A DNA stretch of 42,576 nucleotides from positions 1 to 42,576 of the forward strand of contig CAXHKQ010000252.1 in the NCBI GenBank assembly GCA_964017145.1, read 5' to 3'. This document shows, piece after piece, positions 10,212 through 21,483 of this stretch (the stretch's first letter is position 1; every line of letters starts with the position of its first letter). Below the pieces are notes generated by a model. It did no database searches. It had not been told where the DNA came from and worked only from the letters and a program-made list of their open reading frames with translations. Made by a program: the position numbers and the translations under genes. Source of the stretch: Agrocybe praecox (lineage: Eukaryota; Basidiomycota; Agaricomycetes; Agaricales; Agrocybaceae).

Positions 10212-10846
10212 ATGCCCAAACAACCAACCTACACTCGACGATCTGCAAACTATAACTACCTCAGGCATTTTTTCCACAGATACGACAGGGAAAGATCTTG
10301 GGGTGGATGTGATGGAAATAACATCTGTTTCCCACTACCTGGCAATATTCTCAAACCAACGTCGACGTCGGCATCGTCAGTGTCCGTTGAAGACATTCCT
10401 GGAGACGAAGGTCAAGACATTGCTTTGAGGCATGCATCTGGTATCAGTGGACCCATCAAGAAGCCATCTGGACTAATGAAAGGGAATCTTCAAGAAACTC
10501 TCTGCTGGACGCCAGAAAATTTTACTAAAGTGCAGGTACTGTCGCCCCCGAGACTCGGCTGCTACATTTATTAACTCCTACCAGACAGTAATCCATAAAT
10601 TAGTCAAGGAACACTTAAATACAACATTATCGATTGGAAAACAGGACGAACAAGAACTCCAACGTTTCTTCAAGCTGGTAGGTTCCTCAGATTAACTGAG
10701 AAGAGAGATACTTAATTCTTTTGATCCAACAGGTATCGAAGCAAATCCCCGAACTTGGTTCGAAGTATCAAGAGGACTGGGCCACCGCAGAATTTACTCG
10801 TCGACACTTAAAGAATACAGCATCAAAAAAGAATAAGCTCGGATAG
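10212..10846 (+). CDS. Small hypothetical protein, family shared with 2.8 and 23.1 kb
   Basis: Three exons with clean splice sites: 10212-10535 (MPKQPTYTRRSANYNYLRHF..., ending ENFTKVQ), then TVIHKLVKEHLNTTLSIGKQ..., then VSKQIPELGSKYQEDWATAE... ending KKNKLG with TAG at 10844. About 175 residues. The C-terminal pattern (I..L...HL, QD...L, P.L...Y..DW....F....LKN) recurs in the minus-strand gene at 23.1-23.8 kb and partly at 2.8-3.3 kb. I recall this type of short protein as a common, multi-copy, functionally unknown family in Agaricomycetes. It starts only 132 bp after the transposase stop and in the same direction, so it could be an accessory gene of the element; this is inference. Confidence 0.6.
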
Positions 10847-13713
10847 GTGGTTGATGGTTTGGTTTGGTTTGGGTTACTGGAAGTCCGGTACTTCAGGAGG
10901 TCGCGGGAGTCAAGGATGCGTTGGGTCGGGATCTCGGTCAGAGTTTGTTTCAAAGTCAGGCCTGACCTTCTAATACAAGGCCTCTGCTCCGATTTCTTTC
11001 ATTGACTAACGAGGTCGTCTTTCTTTCTATCTATTTTTTTCTTAAAGCTTATATTAGCACATGCGCTCTGTTTACCCATTCCTAACAATCTTGGCTTGCT
11101 TAATTACTTGAATGTTCGCTGTCAAACCCGACTCCGAATACAAGGATCCTAAAATTCTTGATAATTCATAATTATTTTTTCACTGCATCTGGTTCCAACT
11201 ACGCTATAGTACTGAGTCGTTCATTACGTTTAACATTCACCAGTTCACGATGAATATCTGAATATCGCCTTTCTCAAATTAGAAGTCGAAGTAGCAGTCG
11301 AAGACAAGGGAAAAGGAATATTAAGAGATGAGCCAGGCGAGTCGTACTGTATGTGTAAAAAGTAGGTGTGTAAAGTGCGAAGAATGAACTGGCGCAGAAA
11401 AGGATAGCTAGATTAAGACAAAAGAAAAGCGTCGCGTTGCATCGTATAATGGCAAAACACGCGTAGCATGAGCCCTCATGCGGAGCTACTAAACTTAGTA
11501 AGTTTGAAGTAACAATAAGTGGCGAAACACATATATACACACAAAAACAGGGAAATAGACAGAAATACAAGTAGGGAGAACCTGGGATTGGTCGCGCTGC
11601 GGCAATATGGGGTTGGATATGTATATATCGGTGAGACGGGTTGGGCTGGTATTGGATGTCGATGAGGCACCAAATACCGAAGATAGGGTTCGAACCCGAG
11701 CAATGCATACGTATTATGCATCATCCGTCGTCCCCAAGCCTGATGGTGCACGTCCTTGGACCATACACGCAGTAAAAGTGGAGGCAGGGGAAGGACTCGG
11801 CATTGGCTAGTGACGATTGCGACAGCAACAGTAGCAGGAGATGGAGCATCAAAGGCGGGTAGTAGATGCCGAGGATGACGAAAGATAGGGTGAAATTAGG
11901 ACCACGAACAAGGCCCATACGTCTCGTCGCCATCGTAAAAAAAAAAAAAAGGGAAAGCAGGGTGGTATCATTCTTTCAAAAGATAACGACAAGATGGATG
12001 GATGGGTGGTGGCCTGTGCTAGTGAAGAGTGGACCTAATTAAACCTAGTTCTTCTTAAACTTTCCAAATGCCCGTATCCTCAAACGGTCGCCCTAACCCT
12101 CCTCGACGTATACCCTCCAACGTTCAGGCCAGCCTTGGTCCAAAGAACCCGATGAACCACCCCAAGCTCAAACACCTCCCATCCCGCAACTGCATGTCCG
12201 GTACGATGGTCTTTCATATGCTTCTCCACCCTCTGCGGGACTCAACAGCGGGGCAAGGAAGAAAAACACATTTATTGCACCAAAAAATGCCGCAGCCCGG
12301 GAGGGATAAGGGCTAACCGAGAGCATCGTGCCAATGTGAATAGCATCCCGGTAGGGTACTTGCTCCTGTGGACTCGGAGGACCTTCGTTGACGTTTCGAC
12401 TCGAGCCTGCGGAAGCGACTCATTACAATGAGTTTGATGGATATGCAAGATGAGAGAAGCGGGAGGAAAAGTATATAGGTATTTCTTCTTCTTCTTTCCG
12501 GGTGGATTGTTGACGTATGGAGACGACAATGACAATGGCGCAGCTGTTCGTGATATCAATTGTCGCGTTCATGTTTGCGTTCAGGGTGATAGTGATAAGT
12601 TGGCGAGAGCGGCAGGTGCGAAGAGAAACGTGAAGGTGTTATCCAAGTTGATATACCAACACATCGGTGTCTGTATATAATGTGCACATAGTAGCCTGAA
12701 GGTCGCTGAGCGGTGAAAAACAAGGGGAATGGAAGGAGAGATGGCAAAGACATTGAAGGTAACGAGATTTTCGAGGGTGGGTCGCGAATCCCGACGAAGA
12801 GGAAGGGAAGCGCAGAGGTTGAACGAGGACGGAGCGGAGATCGTCTATATCTTCGTGAATGCGAATGATATGACTGGAGACCTGTATGGCGTGAGGGTGG
12901 TCCTCTTAACCTCCTTTGCTCACGCAACGGGCCAATCCAACACCCAACCTAAAACACTGCCCTCCCCCAACCACCCGCAGCAAATCTCGAAAACTTCCTG
13001 TAATTTTTTCCGTCTTTACGCCTATCCGTGCAGAACATATTGATTTCAATTCCAATGCAAGAAATGATAAAGATTTACCAGCAGGATACTAATCGAAATT
13101 TGCTGACAGCTACAACACATTGACAACCACGATAGCCATGCGAACGGCGCATTGGGGCTCGTCACTTTGGAGAGCGCGTAGTTGATGTTTGAAAGGCCGA
13201 TGTGATGTGGGACAAGATGACCTGTTTAAGTGGAGATTATCAGCAATTTTCTTGAAGTAATAAAGGAGAACGGTGCAAAGGAGCCTGAAAGGGAATAAAG
13301 GATGTTCAAACACCAACTCACATTATAGTGCTTGTAGGTCACTGAGCGCGTGGAGGATCTTCGAAGTGTGCATAATTGAATGCCAGTAAGGTGAGATATA
13401 GGTCCATCTCGAAGAGTGCATATCTGTATAGCTAGATTAATGATAGATAATTGAAAATATTGGGCAATATTCGCCCCCTGTTCAATAAGGGATCTGAAAG
13501 AACAATCATAAACAGTTATATATTGATTAATGTGGAGAAACTTGAAAACCAAAAAATTTGTGGGTAAACAAGAGGTACCGAGATAGGTATAAGCAACTAG
13601 AGCATGTATAACAGCGACGAACGGATGAGAGGTGATGCATAGCAGAGAAAGCAAATAGTAGGAAGAATACAATGGCTAATTATAAGGCTGCGTAACCGTA
13701 CGTACTTCAATCT
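10847..13713. other. Gene-poor stretch of 2.9 kb
   Basis: No gene could be supported. 10.85-12.0 kb is AT-rich with dinucleotide and homopolymer runs, including A14 at 11937-11950. From about 12.05 to 12.95 kb composition is more balanced and several overlapping open frames of 80-120 codons occur on both strands (for example 12068-12316 plus, 12556-12927 minus), rich in Arg, Pro and Ser, with no motif that I recognise; a decayed gene is possible. From 12.97 to 13.70 kb it is AT-rich again, with only frames that read as hydrophobic noise. Confidence 0.5.
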
Positions 13714-14449
13714 TCACCACTGAGTGGACATGATGGAATTCACGAAAGAACGGGTATGTGCAAGTACTGGCTCAGTATTGGTCCGATAGATTTGGGCGTG
13801 GTGCAGGCGGTCACGAAGTACGCGGTTATCCTTCAACCCCTGATCCACACGTCGCTCGAGCTCTTTTATCCAGCCCTCCAAGGTCTTCATTAGCTCTACA
13901 AAGGGTTTGTAGGTCAGCAAAGAAATTTGCAACGTGGGAGTGAAAACACTACGTCACCTATAGAAGATACACTTGAAAGAGTTGGGAGAGCATCAATAAT
14001 GGGAACATAGACTCCTAAACAGTAATCAATGAGCATTGGGCACAGCGACACTGGAGGGGATAACTGGACTCACCAGACCGAGGGTCGCAGGGATTGTCAT
14101 CCGCAGTGCGCACCCGATAACCGCAAATTTTGCGGTTCGAGTTCATCTCCAACGAAATTTTAAGTTCATCCGAGGGCACAGTAAACGGTCCCGTTGTGTT
14201 GTTGGCCTGAGATGACGCACATGGTGTGGCACTCTCAAGAGGATAAGGAAGTAGAGGATCAGTCATACTAGGGAATTGGTTGAATTCATGGGAGACTGTC
14301 GCCACTGGCCCAACCTCGAAACTCGCAACAGATTGTTCAAGTTGCCACCACATGTCCTGCTGTTGGGCATTGAATGGAGTGCTGGCCGTAGAGAAATCAG
14401 AGGACATTCGATGGAGTAGGTGTGGGTGAACAAGACCTGATGAGAACAT
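13714..14449 (-). CDS. Hypothetical protein with C-terminal coiled-coil-like segment
   Basis: Three exons on the minus strand. The first (start MFSSGLVHPHLLHR at 14449, or MSSDFSTAST at 14407) reads through a Gln/Ser/Pro-rich N-terminus to DDNPCDPRS; a second short exon reads GVYVPIIDALPTLS; the last reads KLMKTLEGWIKELERRVDQG and ends TQW with TGA at 13714-13716. Introns of about 60-80 bases join in phase. The last exon has regular leucine and charged spacing suggesting a coiled coil. About 190 residues. The motif GYRVRTADDNPCDPRS is Cys-containing, but I recognise no domain. It sits 185 bp downstream of and codirectional with the gene ending at 14634. Confidence 0.45.
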
Positions 14450-14633
14450 AATAACCCACCTTCATTTTTATTCAGGACAGTGGCGTAGTACAGATATTCC
14501 CACCAGGGACACCACTACACCAGAACCCATTTGTTAGCTCGGATAATGATGCCGTTCCAATGAAAATTAGAAAATAAAATTGATTAGTCTTTACACTACC
14601 AACTTGTGTAGTAGTAATTGCTACGCATTCAGC

Positions 14634-16363
14634 TCAGGCCTGAATATCTTCCATAGGAACTGGAGTGCTATTCGCTCCATTACTTGAACTCCAATTCATG
14701 GGAAACATTGCAGGATTATTGCCTGCCATAGGCACCCGGGGCTCAGGAACCTGTCAAATGTATTGATTAGCCCAATCCTTTGTATAACTAGTCTAGAATC
14801 CGTTCAATCAGGATCCACTCACTAATGGAATAGTAATTTCGGATTTGGGTTGTAATGATTTCAAGACCTCTGCATTCATTTGGATGCTTGTTGAATATAG
14901 ATTGACAGGTAAACCGGGCTTGGGGAGGGTCTTCGAATCCACATGGACGTTTTGCCATATCCTAGGGAGAGGCGCATTTCCTTGTCGCTGATAATGCCCG
15001 TCGACAAAGTGAAACATCTGAAGGAAGCGCATCAGATAAGTTCAACCCTAGAATGAATGCATACCTTAGACACATTCTCATTCAGCCAACCCATTCGGAT
15101 TCTCCTCGCGATCTTCTGGCTTGTAAATATGGCTTCGACGTCGGTCTCATCGGATGACATGTCGCCGTCCAGTAGGTGAGCGTAGACAACCTTAATTGAC
15201 TTCCAGATATCTTGAACATTTGGATCCAGGGTGGCATCTGAAACCATGCGCTGGATTATGGCACCGCGTCTAAGATGCAACTAATAGAATGATTCGGCTG
15301 AGTGTTCTGCTCTAAATATTATGTCAAATTACTCACCCCGGTTTTCCTCTCGTACCTCCGATTTCTAGCAGCAATAGAGACTTGTTTCTGGGCCAAAATC
15401 GTCTTGAAATTGTGCGGTGATTCAACTTTTGCTGACGTCAACTCTCTTGAAGCTGCCTGTACAGTTGATCGATAGGCAGAGAGCTTGGTAGCGATGCAAT
15501 TATTGATATCAACGGTTGTCCCCAGTAGCTTATCCAGGTTGGTTGCGGGATTCAGGCACACTTCCCCGAAAACGGCAACAATGTCTTGTAAGTGGTCCTT
15601 TTTGGCATATTGAAGGAATTCAGCTTCCATCAAACGAATGGCGGCGACGTTCCACGGGTTTCCCATGGTGGATGGCCAGAACAAAAGGATTTTCTCCGAG
15701 GTCGGCCCAGGACCGTGCCGATAGATGAATGCTTCGACCGCATGTACATCAACTCCTGGTGGCAGTTGGTGCTGGCCTACAAGCGATTCTTTGGCAGAGG
15801 TCAGCTGCATCACAGCTGTACGTCGTGGTTGTGATGGAATGTAACCCCCATCGTGTAGGTACCGACGAATCAAAGCCTGGAGATAAGGGAATTTCATAAG
15901 TAACTCAGCTATATCGATACACGAATGAATAAATTACATGCACGTAGTTTACCCTGTCCTCCTTTGGACCTTTCGTTCCTTTGCGCTTGCGTCGTACATT
16001 GCGCGGATCTATTTCGACGTCGGCAGAATATTCAACTCGTGATTCGGATGCCCTGGAAGTTTTTATCAGAGTCAAGTAAACAGTCACAATTGGATAGAAA
16101 GACGAACTGAGGGGCGGCAGGTGCGCCTTCTGTCCGAATTATTGGTTCGGTCTTTGGGACTATTAGTGAAAAATTAAAATTTGACAGACGCAGACCTACA
16201 CTCAACGTATGACTAGAGTGTGGTAGCGCAGTACTAGAGCTCGAGGTCTGGGAGTCGTTGGGGGGGGAGGAAAGAGGGGATGCAGGGAACTTCTGGTCCA
16301 GATACAAAGAACTTAACTTCAAACAGTGCTTGAATCAATAGGACAACTCACCCAAGTAGCCAT
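14634..16363 (-). CDS. Hypothetical protein, many exons, about 450 residues
   Basis: The start at 16363 gives MATW, an intron, then LSSLYLDQKFPASPLSSPPN, followed by a Ser/Pro-rich, PKTEP-containing region, then ASESRVEYSADVEIDPRNVR with a basic KRKGTKGPK patch that may be a nuclear signal. The largest exon (15375-15891) carries FPYLQALIRRYLHDGGYIPS and a helical, alanine-rich stretch. Three more exons read LHLRRGAIIQRMVSDATLD.., MFHFVDGHYQRQGNAPLPRI.. and VPEPRVPMAGNNPAMF.., ending at TGA 14634-14636. All introns are 40-65 bases and phases agree, which supports a real gene. I recognise no catalytic motif; the basic patch and disordered N-terminus would fit a nuclear protein, but that is a guess. 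It is divergent from the gene at 16590. Confidence 0.6.
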
Positions 16364-16589
16364 CTTGGTTGGTACGATTATTATGAAGGGCGTTTTTATA
16401 TGGAGGAATATCAAGTAAACTCGTGTACGGAAACTATTATTGTTCATAGCGCCACGGTCCCAACTTGAACACAATAACTACCTGATCAAACGGGGCTTTG
16501 TTCTCTATTACAGCAACCATTAACGCCGTAGAAACACACGTCCAAACGTGAATTTCAATAAGAAGTGGATTGGGATTTAAATATTGATC
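16364..16589. promoter_or_regulatory. Divergent promoter region (226 bp)
   Basis: It separates two head-to-head starts (16363 minus, 16590 plus). A TTTAAATATT stretch lies about 12 bases before the plus-strand start; no other element stands out. Confidence 0.35.
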
Positions 16590-17532
16590 ATGTCTCACCT
16601 GCATGTTTCTGCCATGGACACAAACACAGCAGCACCGATTAAATCCCTATCCAGTAATCCAGGCTACGGCTACGTTATTCTTCCACTACCTCAGTCAGCT
16701 CACTTTGAGCCCATTGGCGAACATTTCGTCGTCAGCTATTTGCCGGAGGAGCTTTATGAAAGAGATATAGCGAGTCTCACCCTTTGTCTCTGGTTAGGCC
16801 CAGGTTATCCTTCTATCCTTTCAAGACGATGCGCATAGATTTAATTTGCGGTATTTTCAGAGAAAAACCAACCTGACACGATTGTTTTCTTGATATGGCC
16901 TGGGCGTGGTATCATACCTTTTGGAGAGCTGTAGGTTCAGAGTTTGTTTGATTATTGCAAAGCTTAGACTGATGCCTTTATTTAGCTTTACCAGGGAGCA
17001 GCGATCTGGAGTTATCTGCTTGAAAGATGCCTCCGGATTTATGCCTGATGCGACCAACCGCATCGCCAGAGACCTGCTTCACGTGAACAAGAAACCATGC
17101 TTATTTTTCATTCGGCAATGGGACGAGACGGTTGAGGTTAATACGGCTGTAGACGCGGAGGCGCAGAAACTTTGTCTCACAAATGTCTGCTTAGAAATGG
17201 TAGGATCTCTTCGAAGCGAAATGGAGAAACGATTGGAACCAACTGGAGATGCGGTAAAATCTTCATTCCTCCAGGAATGGCTCTCCCTCACATACGAAAA
17301 ATTGCGCTCCTGCAAACGCACCGAGTTTTTTGTCGATCCTACAGTTCTTGCTGCAGGAATTATGCGGCATTTACTTGAGTATATTCTCGAAAATAACAGA
17401 TTGGACATAAGGAGGAGGGCGATTGTTTACATTCCAATGGATTTTGTTCGGGATTGGGCAGCTGAAATAGAAAAGGATTCTACTGACTACATACGTATGG
17501 TACCACTCATTAAATTGTTTCTTGGTCTCTAA
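16590..17532 (+). CDS. Hypothetical protein, about 280 residues
   Basis: Three exons join in phase: MSHLHVSAMDTNTAAPIKSL... to LCLWLGP, then EKNQPDTIVFLIWPGRGIIP.., then FTREQRSGVICLKDASGFMP... to PLIKLFLGL with TAA at 17530-17532. The last exon is long and fully open, with balanced composition. Short hydrophobic stretches (TIVFLIWPG, KPCLFFI) look like beta strands of a soluble fold rather than membrane helices. A possible Rossmann-like or jelly-roll fold cannot be decided by eye; no family recognised. The start at 16590 is favoured because it is the first Met of the frame and lies next to a divergent promoter. Confidence 0.6.
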
Positions 17533-17913
17533 GCGCCAAGCCTGAGACTACAGTACTTTGGACCGGTAGTGATATGACATCATTTCTATTATTAGATAAA
17601 AATACAGTGATCCGTCCCACCTGAATTTCATTTCACGTACTACCTCAAAATGAAGTAGAAGAAATCAGGTATATTATGAGGAATATAAGATAACAGTTCA
17701 CTTAATTTAAGTAGTCACTCATATCTGTGCCCGTGTTTGCGGTTTATCGGTTTGTCAGTCTGGACCCGGACAGGTGCTCATCATTCGCCCATGCTTTTCA
17801 TACTAGCAGATCCCCGGTTGAGTACTACCAATGTTAATTACCAACGTACAAGAAAGTAGGACTACGGAGGAAATATTGAATGCACAATTTTGGTGAGTCG
17901 TGTATTTGTTTAA
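17533..17913. other. Intergenic, nothing recognised
   Basis: 381 bases between convergent gene ends, AT-rich, without open frames of note. Confidence 0.5.
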
Positions 17914-18352
17914 TCATTGAAGATCCTTTCCTATGAGAAAGAATTCGAACTTGGTTGAAATAGTGATAGTGACGACCACCTCGATCGTCTGTGGCAATGG
18001 CTTCCTGCGTCCAGCTGTTACTGACAGAAGTGGTAAATTAGTGAAACTTGAAGTGAGTTGATGAGTTGATGTATTATGTACCTTCGCTGATGCGCATGCA
18101 TAATCGAAAAAGATCATCCCTAAGCATCTTCCTCGCGTGGAGAAGCTTGCGAAAAAAATCGCGAGGCTTGCAAGAGGTATTTGAGCCTTGTTCTTCCCGT
18201 AGAATTAACGGCTTCAGCTCCAAGGGATCGGCGCCATCTTGCATCAATTTTGACAGTGAGTGCTGTTTTCTGCTAGTGGACCGAAGGAGGAACAGACACA
18301 TTTCTCCCGTAAAATGGGAGACTTGTATGGCCTGTGAGTATCCAAGAAGCAT
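17914..18352 (-). CDS. Small hypothetical protein, two exons
   Basis: Minus-strand reading from ATG 18352 (MLLGYSQAIQVSHFTGEM) through LREEQGSNTSCKPRDFFRKL and DLFRLCMRISE, a GTACAT donor, an intron of about 65 bases, then AGRRKPLPQTIEVVVTITIS to TGA at 17914. About 125 residues, basic. The phase across the intron is consistent. No family recognised; the upstream part may have further exons. Confidence 0.3.
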
Positions 18353-19272
18353 GTTATAGCAGTCGTCTGGGCTTTTTTAGTTGAGCTGGTTATTAGTTAA
18401 GAAAGGGGGCCACAAAAAATTGGACAATCTTTATTGATGGTGCTTCTCGCTTCAGTAAACACGCAAATCTCTCACAAAGACATGATACTCGCCTGTATAG
18501 ACACGTTCCGATCCAAGAAAAGCTAATGCCTAATGCAGCATATTAAGCGAGGATTCAATCAATTTTTAAAGACACCGATGTCAGAAGCATCACGAAGACC
18601 AGAAGTCTGTCGTAAAGTCCTGCATTTTAAAGATACTATGGTGTGAGCAAGTGTGAGCGAGCAATGAGTTCACAGAATACAATGGGGCTCTTGTATATGT
18701 ATTAATTACTCCGTAACTACCGCAGTCAACGGACGTTGATCCAAATGTGGTTTTCTTGTGACTCAACAAGCTTCCCTGACCAGTGACAAACTTTCGCTGG
18801 GCAGGTAAGCCCAAAACGCCTCGGATTAACCAGCTTCATTCTTCTTAAGTAATACCATTGGATATTAGATATGACGCGACGGTGATGTGTCAATACTCTC
18901 TGCGAGGTGCGTGTTGGGCGTTGAACGTTGAACCTCGTATAACCCGGTGGCAGGCGATATAGACGACGCGACTTTAGATCTTTGGAGAGCCGTATTTCAA
19001 CCATGACCTGGGCGAAATTTAGCTCGTGAGAACCACTTACGTTCGCATGCGGCATGATTTGGACATGATAGCATGATCTCGTGTCGTCCAAATTTATTTA
19101 ACATTGTGTCTATGATTGCACCCACGAAACAGACATGTAACGGCAATTCCACTTGTTATCATTCGGAACTGCGGCACCTCTGGTACTACGGTCCGGGATC
19201 TATTCGATTCATATAGATCCATTACCCTGGACTCTTTTAAGAACCATCCGTCAACGCGTCTTGTGTTTCCCA
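18353..19272. other. Intergenic, 920 bp, no supported gene
   Basis: A minus-strand open frame at 18726-19091 (starts MDDTRSCYHVQIM, 121 codons) is the only candidate. It is Arg-rich and has no second line of evidence. A 17-base motif near 18568 is shared with the PUF gene upstream regions (see separate entry). Confidence 0.4.
18566..18586 (+). promoter_or_regulatory. Copy of the ACCGATGTCA motif seen upstream of both PUF genes
   Basis: TTAAAGACACCGATGTCAGA resembles sequences at 35822 and 37713. No PUF gene follows here, so it may be a relic or chance. Confidence 0.3.
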
Positions 19273-20504
19273 ATGCCACTAAACAACTCTCGATTTGCAC
19301 CTACCGCTGCGTCTCTCAATGGTGTCCAAGCAAATCTTCGGAGTATTCTTGTCCCTATATCTGAGGTAAGTCTGTGTGGAGGTTAACCTGTAAGTAGAGA
19401 AGGACTCATCCTTGCGTTACAGATAGAAGAGATGGCAATGCTCCATAAAAAGGCGTTAATGAGTATCACCACAAAGGATAGAAATGTGCGTTCGCTGTAG
19501 CTGTTTCATTTTCGTATCTCCTCGATAACCGATTTCATAACAGCTTGTCAAACTTCAAGACCTGCTGGTGAAGGAGAAGGATGGCTCGAAAAGAATGAGG
19601 GATGATTGGTCAGGAGTAAGTTCAAGAAATTCCTGTCGTAATACTGATTTGGGACTATTAAGCTGTAGGAAAAGGAAGGGTTAACCACCACCATCAATGC
19701 CTTACGTTCTGATCAAGCCGCTTTAAAGAAGGTAGCTCTGAAATCATCTTTCTGAGCCATACTCACCCTGAATTCACACCTCTTTTATACCAGGAGAATG
19801 AAGCATTGCGCGCTCAGTTTTCAGAGATGCAGGCACAAGCCTTGCAGCGCATTAATGCGGTGACCTCGGAAAACCGAGCTCTCTGCATTGAACTCGCAAA
19901 TATTCATACACAGAACAAGGCCCTTACGACCGAACATCACAAGTCAGTAATGGAACATGAAGTCCTATCTACTCAACTGGTTCAAATGCGCTCAGAAATG
20001 GAGCAGGTTGTTAATGGGCATTATTCCCTTACGATGGTACATATTGTTTCTCTATACTGGCATCCTTCAACTCCTGACTTCCGTTTTAAACTCTAATCTT
20101 GATCAGGAGAATGAACGACTTCACACTGAACTCGATAATCAATTGATTGAGAACATGCAGGCAAAAGAGACTTTTAATAAGGCGAGTGCTTCTATGTTTC
20201 GTTCAGATACTTGGCCAACAGAATTACTGCCAGTTTGTGGAATCTGTGCGCGATGCTATACAGTGCGACGTATGCTACGAGTCCATCCAAAGCCCTGCTG
20301 TGTGCGTGCCCCATAGAATTTTCAAAAATTCCCATTGTGACAAACCTCGCTTCTAGGCTCCGTTGCGGCCACATGTATTGCTCGCATTGTCTGCTGCAAT
20401 GGACCGGAGGCTCTGTGGAAAAGATTTCATGCCCGTCTTGCCGATCCAATACAGATGTCGTAGCCACAACTTCGCAAATATTACGCAGACTCTCAAACTT
20501 GTAG
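19273..20504 (+). CDS. Coiled-coil protein with C-terminal RING finger (putative E3 ubiquitin ligase)
   Basis: Eight exons. N-terminal MPLNNSRFAPTAASLNG is followed by a charged, heptad-rich region spread over exons ending in K/E-rich edges (KLQDLLVKEKDG, ENEALRAQFSEMQAQALQ, ENERLHTELDNQ), a likely coiled coil of about 160 residues. The C-terminus has CDVCYESIQSPAV spliced to LRCGHMYCSHCLLQW and then SCPSC, giving the C-x2-C...C-x-H-x2-C-x2-C...C-x2-C arrangement of a C3HC4 RING. All eight zinc ligands are present. RING proteins of this layout usually act as E3 ubiquitin ligases; substrate unknown. The intron before NYCQFVESVRDA appears to start with GCGAGT (a GC-AG intron of 40 bases). TAG at 20502. 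The repeat array begins 130 bp downstream. Confidence 0.8.
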
Positions 20505-20630
20505 TGATAGCAATCTATTTTATTCATTTTCTATCTTCTAATATACCGTCGTGTACCGCTGTATCATGTCATTCTACTATCCATTCTTCAATGCAATAAT
20601 AGGCAATGCAATTCAATGTGTAGTAATAGC

Positions 20631-21238
20631 GTAGTGGCTGCGCGTTGAAAGCGGAGTTTCAAATTCCGCTTTGAGTGAGGTGTCTTCTCATTGTTGACAC
20701 AGTGCTTCAGCAAACCACCAAATTTGCATAGAAACTTGACAAATAATATCTATTAGATGTATTGACAAGCATTATATAAAATCTTTGGACCCCTGGGGTA
20801 TATTATGGCTAAATGTAGATCGTGTAGTGGTGGCTGCGCGTTGAAAGCGGAGTTTCAAATTCCGCTTTGAGTGAGGTGTCTTCTCATTGTTAATGCAGTG
20901 CTTCAGCAAACCACCAAATTTGCATAAAAATTTGACAAATGATATCTATTAGATGTATTGACATGCATCATATAAAAATCTTGGACCCCTGGGGTATATT
21001 ATGGCTAAATGTAGATCGTGTAGTGGTGGCTGCGCGTTGAAAGCGGAGTTTCAAATTCCGCTTTGAGTGAGGTGTCTTCTCATTGTTAATGCAGTGCTTC
21101 AGCAAACCACCAAATTTGCATAGAAACTTGACAAGTGATATCTAATATATGTATTGACAAGCATCATATAGAAATCTTGGACCCCTGTGGTATATTATGG
21201 GGAAATATAGAACATGCACTTTGCATGCACTCAAAAAG
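20631..21238 (+). repeat. Left tandem array: three copies of a 196-bp unit
   Basis: The phrase GTGGCTGCGCG recurs at 20634, 20830 and 21026, an exact 196-base spacing. Units are about 95% alike by eye. Each contains the imperfect palindrome AAAGCGGAGTTTCAAATTCC... (arms AAAGCGGA / TCCGCTTT), the short palindrome ACCCCTGGGGT, and a run ending GGTATATTATGG. The last unit decays after 21200. The same unit is present in inverted orientation at 26041-27270. Confidence 0.9.
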
Positions 21239-21315
21239 CGGAGTATGAAAACTCTGGTACATCGCACAACAAGACTGCCGGCTCTCTGCATCCATAACTG
21301 ACTAATTAATTTCCC

Positions 21316-21470
21316 ATCCACTCTGATACATCACCCACCTCGAAACGTTATCGCTCAACCCGTACCCAGATAATATCGAGAATCTAATTATCCAACGATA
21401 TAAGCACTCACTCGCCAAGCTGATGAGAGGTATATTTTGCTCTTGTTTCCGACCACTGTGACTTCCACTA
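21316..21470 (+). repeat. Dispersed 5'-region segment, copy 2
   Basis: It aligns with 1661-1790 and with the reverse complement of 42420-42576: the CACTCTGATACATCACCCAC start, TATCCAACGAT, GCCAAGCTGATGAGAGGTAT, and then CTCTTGTTTCC joined directly to GACCACTGTGACT. It lies immediately upstream of the WD40-like gene starting at 21484 and may serve as its promoter or 5' leader. Confidence 0.65.
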
Positions 21471-21483
21471 CTTCCACTTCCCC

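Noticed and set aside
11680..11705. GGGTTCGAACCC, similar to a tRNA T-loop / B box
   Set aside because: It is a self-complementary 12-mer; no D-arm, anticodon arm or acceptor stem could be placed on either strand.
11274..11751. Overlapping minus-strand frames with possible membrane helices
   Set aside because: Cys/Phe/Leu-rich noise from AG-rich sequence; no conserved motif.
12095..12110. CCCTAACCCT, telomere-like
   Set aside because: Only one and a half units of the TTAGGG-type repeat; too short to mean anything.
13226..13672. 148-codon minus-strand open frame with hydrophobic stretches
   Set aside because: AT-rich composition explains the Phe/Ile/Leu/Tyr content; no start context, splice partner or family support.
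18726..19091. 121-codon minus-strand open frame
   Set aside because: Arg-rich, no second exon or motif; kept only as a note in the intergenic entry.
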